Assembly: GCA_052145115.1 (NCBI GenBank)
Contig: JBKQPG010000043.1
Span: 51,120 to 115,119 of the forward strand
Reading direction: 5' to 3'
Origin: CAIVVT01 sp052145115
GTDB lineage: Bacteria; Acidobacteriota; Terriglobia; Bryobacterales; Bryobacteraceae
DNA length: 64,000 nt
A program made the translations under genes and the position numbers. Under the pieces are notes generated by a model. It saw nothing but the letters and a program-made list of their open reading frames with translations. It did not search any database and was not told the DNA's origin. Shown here piece after piece: positions 35,279 to 44,372 of the stretch. Position 1 is the first letter of the stretch. Every line of letters starts with the position of its first letter.

Positions 35279-36061
35279 ATGAGCTCCACCGCTAGCCCCT
35301 TCAGGAGGATTGTCGGCAAATTAGCCTTGGTTCTTACGCACCCGCATCACCATCAGTGGTTGGGACGGTGCAACATATGCGGCCAGCGAACGCCCTTCGT
35401 GTCGGATGGAGAGCGTTGGATCCGCCGCTGTGTGTGGTGCCGGAGCACGCCCAAGTATAGGGCCATTCAATATGTGGTCGAGCGGCGGTGCGGAGCGTTG
35501 CGCCAGTTCCTCGATGCTCACCAGATTTATGAGCTGACCACCAGGAGTCCCATTTACCGCACCTACGGCGCGCATCCGAATTACACAGTTAGCGGGTATT
35601 TTTCGGATCGGCCGTTCGGCGTGCAATATGGCAAAGTGTGGAACCAGGACCTGCAGCGGCTGTCTTTCCCCGACGGCTCCTTCGATCTGATGATCTCCTC
35701 GGAGACGATGGAGCATGTCAGACGGCCGTGGGTTGGCTTTCGGGAGATTGCAAGGGTGCTGAAGCCGGGCGGCTACCATGTCTTCACCATTCCGTATAGT
35801 GATGACCGGATCACCACGCCACGCGTGGACGCCACGGGCCCGGAAGACGTCGACCTGTTGCCGAGAGTCTATCACCAGGATCCTTACCGGCCCGCGGATT
35901 CGCTTCTTTACACGGATTTCGGCCGCGACCTGCCCGCCCTTCTGGAACCGCTCGGGTTGCGCACGGAAATCGAGCGGGTCCTTGTCCCGGAACACGATAT
36001 TCAGGACGACCTGCGGCCGGTAGTGGTTCTTGTGTCGCAGAGGGTGAGCGGCAGCCGTTGA
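35279..36061 (+). CDS. Methyltransferase-like protein with zinc knuckles
   Basis: A 260-residue protein. Two CxxC knuckles lie at the N-terminus (Cys31/Cys34 in CNICGQ and Cys51/Cys54 in CVWCRS), probably binding one zinc. The C-terminal half matches Methyltransf_11 late motifs: LSFPDGSFDLMISSETMEHV and REIARVLKPGGYHVFTIP. The glycine-rich SAM motif I (E/DxGxGxG) is not visible where it should be, so SAM binding may be altered. It opens the surface-polysaccharide locus, where such proteins often modify sugars. Confidence 0.78.
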   Translation: MSSTASPFRRIVGKLALVLTHPHHHQWLGRCNICGQRTPFVSDGERWIRRCVWCRSTPKYRAIQYVVERRCGALRQFLDAHQIYELTTRSPIYRTYGAHPNYTVSGYFSDRPFGVQYGKVWNQDLQRLSFPDGSFDLMISSETMEHVRRPWVGFREIARVLKPGGYHVFTIPYSDDRITTPRVDATGPEDVDLLPRVYHQDPYRPADSLLYTDFGRDLPALLEPLGLRTEIERVLVPEHDIQDDLRPVVVLVSQRVSGSR

Positions 36062-36143
36062 AGGCTCCGATCGCAGGTCTCCACTGCCCGGCGACTGGCC
36101 GGAATGTCACGACCGATCGTTCGGTTCCGCCCTCCCGGCAGGC

Positions 36144-36881
36144 TTACGGTTCCTTCAGACATGCTGAAACGATCAGCGTACAGTCGTGCGTTTCGGTCTG
36201 AATATCCTCGAATCCATATTTGGCCAGTACTCTGCGCATCCCGGAGGAAGATTGCCAGTATTCCCGCCGGCCCAGCAGAGGCCAGGTACGGAGTGTCAGG
36301 TGGAACAACAGCCCGTTCAGGGCCACATAGAGCAGAAAGATCCGGCCGCGCCAGCCGCGGTGGCCCATCATCCGCGGAACCATGGAGAACCGGTGCAAGC
36401 TGAACCAGATTCTGCCACCAGGCCGCAGAACGCGACGGATTTCGGCCAGCGCCGTCCGCATGTCGACGAACACCAGGGCGACCCGAGAGACGACCCGGTC
36501 GAATTGCGGACCATCGAAAGGCAAGTGCTCGGCGGGCGCGTGTTGGAATTGTATGATCCTGCTCCAGGAGCGCCCCAGGCGCAGCGCGGCGGCATCGACA
36601 TCGATGCCACACGCCCACCCCTGACAGGAGTTGTCCGTACGGGCACAGGTCACGCATCCGCCGCCCGTGCCGGGGATCCGATACGGGCAGGCCGCAATCA
36701 GCGTTTGCCCGGCGCCGCAACCGATGTCGAGCACCTTTTCTCCGGCCCGCATTTGCGGCACGTAGCGGGTTGGGCGGGGAGCATCCAGAGCGGCTTCCAA
36801 TTCACTCAAGTGCTGTCGATCCTGTGGCGTTTGCGCCGCTTCCCGGGCCGCATCGAAGATCGCTTCGTCACACACTCGCAA
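36144..36881 (-). CDS. Class I SAM-dependent methyltransferase
   Basis: A 245-residue enzyme from TTG 36881 (an in-frame GTG at 36875 is possible). SAM motif I is VLDIGCGAGQT (residues 50-60), with 'CGIDVDAAALRLG' as motif II and 'AEIRRVLRPGGRIWFSLH' as the post-motif. A four-cysteine insertion (residues about 75-91, CVTCARTDNSCQGWAC) sits between motif I and II, which is unusual and may bind metal. It follows the O-antigen ligase gene on the same strand with an 81-bp gap. Confidence 0.83.
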   Translation of the reverse strand: MRVCDEAIFDAAREAAQTPQDRQHLSELEAALDAPRPTRYVPQMRAGEKVLDIGCGAGQTLIAACPYRIPGTGGGCVTCARTDNSCQGWACGIDVDAAALRLGRSWSRIIQFQHAPAEHLPFDGPQFDRVVSRVALVFVDMRTALAEIRRVLRPGGRIWFSLHRFSMVPRMMGHRGWRGRIFLLYVALNGLLFHLTLRTWPLLGRREYWQSSSGMRRVLAKYGFEDIQTETHDCTLIVSACLKEP

Positions 36882-36962
36882 TCAGTATATCAACCGCATT
36901 TTCCGCCCCCGCTCCCGGTCGGCTCGGGAAGCCGGAGCTGTGCACTCGAGCCGACGCGCCAC

Positions 36963-38264
36963 TCAGAAGGTGCGCAGACGGATCACGCCATAAATCATGA
37001 GCACCGCCGCCGCGCTGACCACCAGGCTGCGGATCAGGCAGGTGCGCCAGGGCAGCATCAGAACGGCGCCGGGACGACGGAGAGTCTCCTGGTAGACCAG
37101 GCCGCCGAGCAGGCCGACCAGCAGAAACGACGCCGGCTGGTAAGCCCGCGACAGAAACCAGGATGTGGCCAGAAATGCCGTGAGCGCGACTTCCAAACAC
37201 ACCGCCTGCTGGCTAAGCACAGGATCGGGCGCAGCGCCGTCCGCCGGTGCGACAATCCGCTGGATCTGGTAAAAACAAAGGACGAAAACTGCGACCCAGA
37301 GCACCAGGCCGGGCAGCCCCAACTCGACGGCCACCAACAGGAATGAGTTGTGCGCCGTCATTTCCACTGCGTCAGAAAAGCCGCCGTATCCTTTTCCCAC
37401 CAGGGGCGAGCTTTTGAGCAGTTGCAGGCCGTCGCTCCAGATGTCCAGGCGATCGCCTCCGCCAGCCGCGGACAAGTTGATCTCGCGCCCGCCCGTGAAC
37501 GTGTTGGCCAGCAGTCCGAGAGCGACGACCCCGGCCACCGCCAATGAGCCCAGCCACCTCAGTTTCCTCCGGAACGCCACGGCGACCATAACCGCGAGGG
37601 CTACCAGCGCACCTCGCGAATGCGTCAGGTAGACGCCGTACAACAGAATCCCGGCGGGCAGCAGGACGAGGAAGATATTCTTCAGCCATTTGCGGCTCCA
37701 CCAGAAGAAGCACAGAGAGGTGGTGACCAGCAGGAGCTGGGCAAAATCATTGGGATCGTCGATCAAGCCCTGCGCTTTCAGGCGATCCAGCCCGGGGGGA
37801 GCTTGTATTTCCGTGCTGTCGGCTTCCTCATCGTTCCATGGGCGCAGCAGGAATTTGCTCTCATCCGACGGGTGATAGTAATCATGGATTCCCGGCAGCA
37901 CGAGTCCCACCATCGAAACAACCAATGCCGCCACCAGGATCTGGCGTCGTAAGATGGTGTCGCAATTCACCGGAATCAGGAACAGAAGGAGCGCTGGGAC
38001 TGCAACGCCAGGCACGGCCGCTACCACCCCGCCAAACCATCCCTGCAAAGCGGGCGACATGGTCAGATAGGCGCTAAACATCATGAACAGCAGCAACTGG
38101 GGAGATGCCTTGAACGGCCGGTGGTCCAACAGCCGGGGCAATGTCCATACGCACGCCAGGCCGGCGACAAATGGTTGAACTCGAATCGTGGCCAGCCATG
38201 GTATCCAGGCGGCCGGCGAGATATACATGTAAAGCACGTAGATCAAAGTGAAGATCAGACCCAT
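36963..38264 (-). CDS. O-antigen ligase/polymerase family membrane protein (Wzy/WaaL)
   Basis: A 433-residue protein with about 10-12 transmembrane segments. The family's large periplasmic loop contains a conserved 'DRLDIWSDGLQLLKSSPLVGKGYGGF' region (Wzy_C pattern), followed by 'AHNSFLLVAVELGLPGLVL', and 'THSRGALVALAVMV' lies upstream. It joins lipid-linked glycan repeat units or transfers glycan to lipid A core or another acceptor. The flippase gene is 24 bp upstream on the same strand, forming a Wzx-Wzy-like pair. Confidence 0.88.
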   Translation of the reverse strand: MGLIFTLIYVLYMYISPAAWIPWLATIRVQPFVAGLACVWTLPRLLDHRPFKASPQLLLFMMFSAYLTMSPALQGWFGGVVAAVPGVAVPALLLFLIPVNCDTILRRQILVAALVVSMVGLVLPGIHDYYHPSDESKFLLRPWNDEEADSTEIQAPPGLDRLKAQGLIDDPNDFAQLLLVTTSLCFFWWSRKWLKNIFLVLLPAGILLYGVYLTHSRGALVALAVMVAVAFRRKLRWLGSLAVAGVVALGLLANTFTGGREINLSAAGGGDRLDIWSDGLQLLKSSPLVGKGYGGFSDAVEMTAHNSFLLVAVELGLPGLVLWVAVFVLCFYQIQRIVAPADGAAPDPVLSQQAVCLEVALTAFLATSWFLSRAYQPASFLLVGLLGGLVYQETLRRPGAVLMLPWRTCLIRSLVVSAAAVLMIYGVIRLRTF

Positions 38265-38288
38265 GAATGCCGCCGGTTCCCTCCCTGA

Positions 38289-39845
38289 TTATCGCTGTGC
38301 GGGCGCACTGACAAATGCGAGCACCGGATCCAGGCGCATTCGCACCCACTGCGGGGTTCTGCCCGCCAGTTCGTTGAGCCGGTAGGAGTCTTCCCGGCCG
38401 AAGACGCGCAGCAGCCGGAATAGAATCGGGCAGGCGAGAGCCCCGGCCGCCACGCCAACCGCCAGGCGCGAAACCGGCGACGGCAGCCACCTGCCGGCCA
38501 GGTAGGCGATGACTCCGACCCCCACACCAGCGATCACGCCCGGCACGATCTCGCGAATCCTCCACTGTATGCCGCACGACCTGCTGGCCCACCAGACGAG
38601 GATCGCCGCCGCGGCGGTCTGCGCAACTCCGTTAGCCAGCGCGGCGCCCAGCGCCCCATAGCGCGGGATCAGCAGCAGGTCCAGCGAGACGTCCAGAGCG
38701 CCGCAGAATAAGACGATTATGGCGACCGATCCCTGCCGCTCCGCGGCCGCGAAAACGGCTCCCACGACCGGCATGATGCACTTGCCGCCCGCCAACAATG
38801 CGGCCACGGCCAGTACCGGACCGGCCGGCGCGTAGGCTTTCCCGTACAGCGTGACGATCAGCCACGGCGACACCGCCGCCAGGCCGAACAGCAGCACGGA
38901 CGCCAGGATCGAACAGTACTTCAGCCCCACGGCCGCGGTCTGTTGGAGTTTCGCCAGGCTGCGGCCAATCTCGCCGTAGAGCGCCACGCTGATGCTGCTT
39001 CCGAAAATCGCGACCAGCCCGATGATCTTCTCCGCAAAGCCCAGGGCAGTGGTGAAAAACGACCAGGACTTGGGATCCTTATCCAGCATCTGCAGGAAGA
39101 AAATGTCGGACTTGTCCCAGACCACGAACCCAAGCAGCATCAGGATGGTGCCCTTACCGGAGAAGCTGATCATGCGGCGCCGCAGGGCCGGTTCGATGGC
39201 CGCCCTGGGACCCCATTGCAGCCACTTCAGGGTGAACGCCAGCTTGAGAATCAGGTCCGTCCCATAGGCGATCGCATACGCCGCGGCGGCGGCGACCAGG
39301 CCCCACCCCGACCACAGGCCCAACCACAACACGCCGATCAGCACCCCGGCGTACACAATGGAGCAGATCAGCCCCTGCCGCAAGCGCTCGCCGGCCAGAA
39401 GCGCCGCGCCCGGGATGGACGACAGGAATCGCGGCGCGAGGCTGAGGACGAGGAGCCACGAACTGCTCCAGTAGTCAGGCCGGGTGAAGGCGAAGATGAT
39501 GGCCTCGCCGATGATCAGGATGCCCAGCGCGATCAGCGATTGGAGCTTCATCGTGGCCGCGAAAATCCCGCGGGCCAGCTCCAGGTCATTCCGCCCCAGA
39601 GCCTCCGCCATGTAGCGCCGGGTCGCTCCCGGAACTCCCAAACTCGCAACATTCGTGCCCACCAGGGCCCAGAACCAGACCACCGAGAAGTACCCCAGCT
39701 TCGCCGGACCGATGACGCGCGCCACGGGGATGCTCCAGCACATCGCCGCCAGGAAGCTGATGGCCACGTCCAGCCCGATCAATACTGAGTTGTCAAGCGT
39801 CCGCCGGGTGGCCGACGCTCGCACTGGTTCCTGGTCTGCCAACAC
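38289..39845 (-). CDS. Polysaccharide flippase (Wzx/MOP family)
   Basis: A 518-residue membrane protein with about 14 hydrophobic segments, starting at GTG 39845 with AAAGGGG upstream. Features typical of MOP flippases include the N-terminal 'LDNSVLIGLDVAISFLAAMCWSIPVARVIGPAKLGYFSVVWFW', here quoted in two parts: an amphipathic start and the G-P-x-x-[LF]-G motif, plus 'FLSSIPGAALLAGERL' in the middle. It moves lipid-linked oligosaccharide across the inner membrane. It precedes the ligase/polymerase gene by 24 bp. Confidence 0.88.
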   Translation of the reverse strand: MLADQEPVRASATRRTLDNSVLIGLDVAISFLAAMCWSIPVARVIGPAKLGYFSVVWFWALVGTNVASLGVPGATRRYMAEALGRNDLELARGIFAATMKLQSLIALGILIIGEAIIFAFTRPDYWSSSWLLVLSLAPRFLSSIPGAALLAGERLRQGLICSIVYAGVLIGVLWLGLWSGWGLVAAAAAYAIAYGTDLILKLAFTLKWLQWGPRAAIEPALRRRMISFSGKGTILMLLGFVVWDKSDIFFLQMLDKDPKSWSFFTTALGFAEKIIGLVAIFGSSISVALYGEIGRSLAKLQQTAAVGLKYCSILASVLLFGLAAVSPWLIVTLYGKAYAPAGPVLAVAALLAGGKCIMPVVGAVFAAAERQGSVAIIVLFCGALDVSLDLLLIPRYGALGAALANGVAQTAAAAILVWWASRSCGIQWRIREIVPGVIAGVGVGVIAYLAGRWLPSPVSRLAVGVAAGALACPILFRLLRVFGREDSYRLNELAGRTPQWVRMRLDPVLAFVSAPAQR

Positions 39846-40255
39846 ACAACCCCTTTCGCTTTGCCGCCGCTCGCGCGCCCGCTGCCATGCCGCGCTCGTC
39901 CCACCCGCTCTCCGGGGATGGCCCAGGCACGTCAGGCCTCAATGCGGCTGATCGGATCCGGCCGTCTGGGGGCGTGATACGTGCCGTCGCGGGCCCCACG
40001 TCGTAGTATCGCGCATCACGTTGCGCTCAGAGAAAAGACCCTTGGGGAGGACTCGCGGCGCACCTGCGGATTGCGGCTGCCGCAACCGAGGCAGGCGGCC
40101 TTGGTGCCGCAGCAAGTACAATTTGATCCAGTGTGCCGTGGATGTCGGCGCCAGGCGAGAGCGGTGAAATGCCAAGCGGCCATGCGCCGGGCGGAGCGGA
40201 TTCTATCCTCTGAGCCTGACGGACCGGCGGTTGCGGCGGACGTGCGGGCAATCCT
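39846..40255. other. Divergent intergenic region in the polysaccharide locus
   Basis: About 410 bp without a supportable gene. It separates the minus-strand flippase operon from the plus-strand glycosyltransferase genes and should hold promoters in both directions. Frames across it lack family features. No repeat was noticed. Confidence 0.45.
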
Positions 40256-41290
40256 ATGACTCTTCCTCCGATCAGCTTCTATATCCACCCCAAGTTCTGG
40301 CCGCAGGGGGAGATCCCTTCGTCGCCGGACGTGGCGTGGTCGGGATTCAATTTCGGAGTCTATACCTGGACGATTCAGACGGCGCTGCGGCTGCAGCAGG
40401 CCGGGTTGGCCTGCCGGTTGACATCCAAGCTGCCCGACGAGGGCATCGTATTGGCGCATCGCGAGTGCATGACGGTAGGCCGAGAGCGCCTCACGCCCGG
40501 GCCGCAGCGGATGCTGATCAATTTCGCCGCGGATCTGGGGCTTTATACTCCGGCCAATTTGCAGGTGGCTCAAAATCCGGTCCAGGCGCGGTTCTTCCGG
40601 CACTGTCATTGGATCCGCCACTGGCCCGAGCCAGGGCTTATTCCGCGCTCTGAGGCGCGGGGCGACCGCTTCGAAAACGTGGCCTATGTGGGCAACGAGA
40701 AATCGCTGGCACCCGAGCTACGGGGCCGGGAGTGGGCCGCCCGGCTGGCCGGAATCGGATTCCGTTGGATCCCCAAGATCGGCGAGTTTCAGTACAACGA
40801 TCCCTCGACCTACCGGATCGGCGGCGTATGGTCCGATTTCAGCGATATCGATGTGGTGTGCGCCGTGCGGCGTTTCCTGCCGCGTTCCGCGCGCGCGGCC
40901 TTCGACCACAAGCCGCCCTCAAAGCTGATCAACGCCTGGATCGCCGGGGTGCCCGCCATCCTGGGGCACGAGTCGGCGTTTCGGGCGCTGCGCCGCGACG
41001 CGCTGGACTACATCGAGGTCTGTTCGGTCGACGAACTGCTGCACGCGCTGGTCGAGTTGCGCAGCCGGCCGGAACTGCGGGCCGCGATGCGCGATCACGG
41101 CCGGGCGCGCGTGCCGGAGGTGGACGCCGCCGCCACCGTGCGGCAGTGGCTGCTGTTCATCGAAGAAGTGGCCGTGCCGGCCTACTACAAGTGGATTCGA
41201 GTTCCTGGCTGGCTGCGAAGGACCTCAGCCGCGAGAAACGAGGTGGTTTACCAGGCATTGCGGGTCAGAAGAAAGCTGCTGCTGGGCTGA
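40256..41290 (+). CDS. Putative glycosyltransferase-like protein of the polysaccharide locus
   Basis: A 344-residue soluble protein. The C-terminal half resembles a GT-B nucleotide-sugar site: 'FDHKPPSKLINAWIAGVPAILGHESAF' (broken here as KPPSKLINAW and AGVPAILGHESAF) followed by 'DELLHALVELRSRPELRAAM'. The N-terminal part has 'SGFNFGVYTWTIQTALRLQQAG', as expected of an acceptor domain. No standard GT4 EXnE motif is obvious, but the glutamate in HESAF sits near the expected place. It precedes a GT2 gene by 179 bp on the same strand. Confidence 0.68.
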   Translation: MTLPPISFYIHPKFWPQGEIPSSPDVAWSGFNFGVYTWTIQTALRLQQAGLACRLTSKLPDEGIVLAHRECMTVGRERLTPGPQRMLINFAADLGLYTPANLQVAQNPVQARFFRHCHWIRHWPEPGLIPRSEARGDRFENVAYVGNEKSLAPELRGREWAARLAGIGFRWIPKIGEFQYNDPSTYRIGGVWSDFSDIDVVCAVRRFLPRSARAAFDHKPPSKLINAWIAGVPAILGHESAFRALRRDALDYIEVCSVDELLHALVELRSRPELRAAMRDHGRARVPEVDAAATVRQWLLFIEEVAVPAYYKWIRVPGWLRRTSAARNEVVYQALRVRRKLLLG

Positions 41291-41469
41291 ACCGGCGCCG
41301 CTCTCGGATATCACTATGCCGGGCCGGCAATAGCCCCAGCCGGCGAATCGATAACAGACCCTCGCGGTCGGAGATAATGTACGTTTGGGCCGGCGTGGAT
41401 GTTGCGCCGGTCGCAGAGTTCGCTCCCAGAGGGGTGAACGCACGAGCCGTGCCCGGGGGAAAGTAAGCT

Positions 41470-42546
41470 ATGGCCGACTCACAAACTCCTCAGGACTCAC
41501 AGCAGCCACTCGTCTATGTGTGCGTCCTGAACTGGAATCGGCACGAGGAAACTCTGGGCTGCATCCGCCATCTGGCCGCCCAGCAGTATTCCAATGCCCG
41601 GATCGTGGTCGTCGACAACGGATCTTCGCCCGATTCGGTCGCCGCATTGCAGTCCTCCGGCCTGCCATTCGATCTCATCCTGAATCCCGTCAACATGGGC
41701 TACACCGGAGGGTGCAACACAGGCATCCGCCATGCCTTGAAGCATGGCGCAGACTACGTATGGCTGGTGAACTCCGACGCCGTGGTGGAGGCGGATACGC
41801 TGACCAGGCTGATTCGGGACGCCCAGGACAACCCGGCAGCCGGCCTGCTGAGCCCCGTCATCTACTACAACTCCCAACCCAGACAGATTCAAAACTGCGG
41901 AATGCAGGTGGACGTAAAGAACTACGTGTACGACTATTTTGTGGACCTGAATGCCGCCATCCAATCTATGAGCACCGCGCCGCGGCAGTTTTGCCTATGG
42001 GGCACGGCGTTGCTGGTCCGGCGGGCCGTAATCGAGCGCATCGGCCTGCTGGATGAGCGGTTCTTCGCTTATGTCGAGGACGTCGATTATTGCGTACGCG
42101 CCAACGGGGCGGGGTTCCAAGTGCGGCTCGTGCCGGAGGCCGGGATTCTGCACGGCGCGTCCTGGGTGGGGCGGCCCGCGCCAGTGCCCTCCCCGCTGGG
42201 CGCCTTTTACATGACTAGAAACCAAATCTTCTTCTGGGCAAAGCACGCCACTGGGCTGAATCGGCTGCGGTACGTTTACTGGCGCACCAGGTTATCGCTG
42301 CGTTACGCCGGAAGCGGCATAGTGGATCCGGCTACTGCTGAGCTGGTGCTGGACGGCATCTGGTGTGGCCTCATGCGCAGGACCGGAGCCGGGTCGCGCG
42401 ATGACCGCAGGTTGAAGGCTCCGGCTGTGGTGCGAAGGATTCTCCGCTTCGGCTCCCGCCGCCTGGCCAATCGCCGGGCGTACGCCCCGCCCGGCGTCAT
42501 TCGGGCGCCGCAGCGCTATCCTCCCGGCGGGACTGGCTCTACATAG
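41470..42546 (+). CDS. GT2 family glycosyltransferase (rhamnosyltransferase-like)
   Basis: A 358-residue GT-A enzyme. The N-terminal nucleotide-binding strand is VYVCVLNWNRHEETLGCI, followed by IVVVDNGSSPDSV, 'NPVNMGYTGGCNTGI' and the metal-binding region WLVNSDAVV. The acceptor-side motif is 'GLLDERFFAYVEDVDYCVRANGAGF', typical of WbbL-like rhamnosyltransferases. GGGGGAAA precedes the ATG. The 3' end overlaps the convergent GT2 gene by 31 bp. Confidence 0.9.
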   Translation: MADSQTPQDSQQPLVYVCVLNWNRHEETLGCIRHLAAQQYSNARIVVVDNGSSPDSVAALQSSGLPFDLILNPVNMGYTGGCNTGIRHALKHGADYVWLVNSDAVVEADTLTRLIRDAQDNPAAGLLSPVIYYNSQPRQIQNCGMQVDVKNYVYDYFVDLNAAIQSMSTAPRQFCLWGTALLVRRAVIERIGLLDERFFAYVEDVDYCVRANGAGFQVRLVPEAGILHGASWVGRPAPVPSPLGAFYMTRNQIFFWAKHATGLNRLRYVYWRTRLSLRYAGSGIVDPATAELVLDGIWCGLMRRTGAGSRDDRRLKAPAVVRRILRFGSRRLANRRAYAPPGVIRAPQRYPPGGTGST

Positions 42547-43388
42547 TCCGGCCGGACCTCCCACTTCACTGGGATAAACCGGAGCAGCAGGCGTACCGCA
42601 CCACCCACATACCGCACATTGCGGGTCCAGATCTCCAGACTTGCCAATGGGAAGCTAACCATTCCGCGCACGCCATATACTCGGTAGTAGAGCGCCCTAT
42701 GTTTCCAGCAGAGGCTGACGCGTGAGCGGAACATCCGCCACCTGTGCATTGTCGTGCCGTCATGGCCCTGCCGGCGAAAGCGAGCCAGCGGTTCTGGAAT
42801 GCTTTCGATCCGGCATCCGGCAGCAGCGCATCGGATTGTGAATTCGTGATCCTGTGAGCGGCGAAAGCGCGGATCGTACCCTCCCAGAGCGCGCACCACG
42901 TCCGCGCGGATCAGGAGAGTCGGATGTATCACCCAGTAGTCATGCGTCAGAGCCTGCGCCAGCGTCAGAGGGCCCGGCCAGTCGCGGGTGATGAGACGGT
43001 CCGGCCGGCCCGAGAAGAAGGCCCATGCCGCAGTGTGGACGGCGTCGCAGCGGGGATGCTCGGCCATGTACCGGCGCTGCTGCTCCAACTTTTCGGGCAG
43101 CCAGATATCGTCGTCATCCAGAAAGGCAATGAACTCGCCGCGCGCCCGCCGGATCCCTTCGTTACGCGCCACCGCGGCGCCCATGCTCGCCGGCAGATCG
43201 ACGATGGTGCAAACTCCCGCATAGCGGTCGAGGTATCGGCGCGAGGATTCGCGGGAACCATCGTTGACAATGATGATTTCAAATGGCTGGATGGTCTGCG
43301 CCAGGACGGATTGAACCGCCTCGTCGATGTACTGCTCGCGATTATGATAAGGAATGACGACTGAAATGTCGGACTTCTCGCGCGCCAT
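42516..43388 (-). CDS. GT2 family glycosyltransferase, paralogue D
   Basis: A 290-residue GT-A enzyme from ATG 43388 (GGGGGGAT upstream). The N-terminus SDISVVIPYHNREQYIDEAVQSVLAQT, the central IIIVNDGSRESSRRYLDRY and the metal site FIAFLDDDDIWLPEKLEQQ are shared with three other genes in this locus. A C-terminal segment 'RRSQDHEFTIRCAAAGCRIESIPEPLARFR' follows. A 106-bp block inside it (43058-43163) is identical in DNA to part of the gene at 44373. It is separated from the other three copies by the FkbM gene. Confidence 0.92.
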   Translation of the reverse strand: MAREKSDISVVIPYHNREQYIDEAVQSVLAQTIQPFEIIIVNDGSRESSRRYLDRYAGVCTIVDLPASMGAAVARNEGIRRARGEFIAFLDDDDIWLPEKLEQQRRYMAEHPRCDAVHTAAWAFFSGRPDRLITRDWPGPLTLAQALTHDYWVIHPTLLIRADVVRALGGYDPRFRRSQDHEFTIRCAAAGCRIESIPEPLARFRRQGHDGTTMHRWRMFRSRVSLCWKHRALYYRVYGVRGMVSFPLASLEIWTRNVRYVGGAVRLLLRFIPVKWEVRPDYVEPVPPGG

Positions 43389-43467
43389 CAAATGTCGATC
43401 CCCCCTGTAGAACTATTAAATGACGCAATGGTCTGGCGGAAAAAACGGCACGTCGTCAGCAGTCCCA

Positions 43468-44214
43468 TTATCGGGCTATATTTGCCTTGATGACCCTATC
43501 CGAAATGAAAACAGGGTTTGTGCGGCGGAGGTGAGGTTTCCTTGTCGGCCACTCATTCGTTTGCTCATAAATACCAAATACGAAATAGTTTTTGTCCTCA
43601 AAAAATCTACCGAATGCATCGAAAGGGACATGCCTCTCGTTCCCGCTGTTCATACCAGCTTCCACTTCCACAACATCCACCTGATGCCGGGTTAGCATGC
43701 GGTCCGCGCCCCTCAGTACATCGAGGTCGCAACCCTCCGTGTCTATCTTTAAAAAGTCGATGTGGGCGATATTGTTGTCACCGCAAAAGTCGTCAATCGT
43801 CTCCAACTCCACCTCTTCGAGGCGTGAAGCGCCGCTCGCCTGCTGGCGGGAGGCCCGTATAAGGGAAAGCATATCGGATCTGCCTTCGGTGATCATTTCC
43901 CCCATTCCCCTGGCCGCCCCAAGCGCCAATTTGAAGCTGTGAACATTGTCGTGACCCCGCAAGTTTTCCCGAAGCTGGAGGAACGTATTTTCCACAGGCT
44001 CGAAGCAGTAGATGGTCGCGCCTGGGAAATTACTAAGATACTTCCGTGCTGATTGTCCTTGATGCGCCCCTACGTCGAAGACCACATTCACCTGAAGCCC
44101 GGGCAGATCAAGTCTGATGTCATGGAACAGATCGGTGCCACGGGGCACAGTGCGGTAAACATGTGTACCGGTCAATCCCTCAAATATTCGTTTAATTGCC
44201 CTTTTTGCACCCAT
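43468..44214 (-). CDS. FkbM-family methyltransferase
   Basis: A 248-residue enzyme from ATG 44214 (an upstream TTG at 44241 is also in frame). SAM motif I is VVFDVGAHQGQ (about residues 44-54), then YCFEPVENTF, and the FkbM signature IDFLKIDTEGCDLDVLRGA with VEVEAGM. The family O-methylates sugars or other hydroxyls. The gene is visibly AT-richer than its neighbours and uses AT-ending codons more often (for example around 43550-43630), which suggests separate acquisition. It interrupts the series of paralogous GT2 genes. Confidence 0.88.
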   Translation of the reverse strand: MGAKRAIKRIFEGLTGTHVYRTVPRGTDLFHDIRLDLPGLQVNVVFDVGAHQGQSARKYLSNFPGATIYCFEPVENTFLQLRENLRGHDNVHSFKLALGAARGMGEMITEGRSDMLSLIRASRQQASGASRLEEVELETIDDFCGDNNIAHIDFLKIDTEGCDLDVLRGADRMLTRHQVDVVEVEAGMNSGNERHVPFDAFGRFFEDKNYFVFGIYEQTNEWPTRKPHLRRTNPVFISDRVIKANIAR

Positions 44215-44372
44215 TACGTGCCCATAGCCATGAGGGGGCAATTCCCATCCGGAATCATCTTGGAGTTTCCCTCCTCGTCAGGATACCTCAGCCTCCGCGG
44301 CGGCGGGACGACCACCACCGGGCTGGGCGGGCGCGTCGCGGTTCGAGGCAACGGCCACCATGGCCTCCGCCA

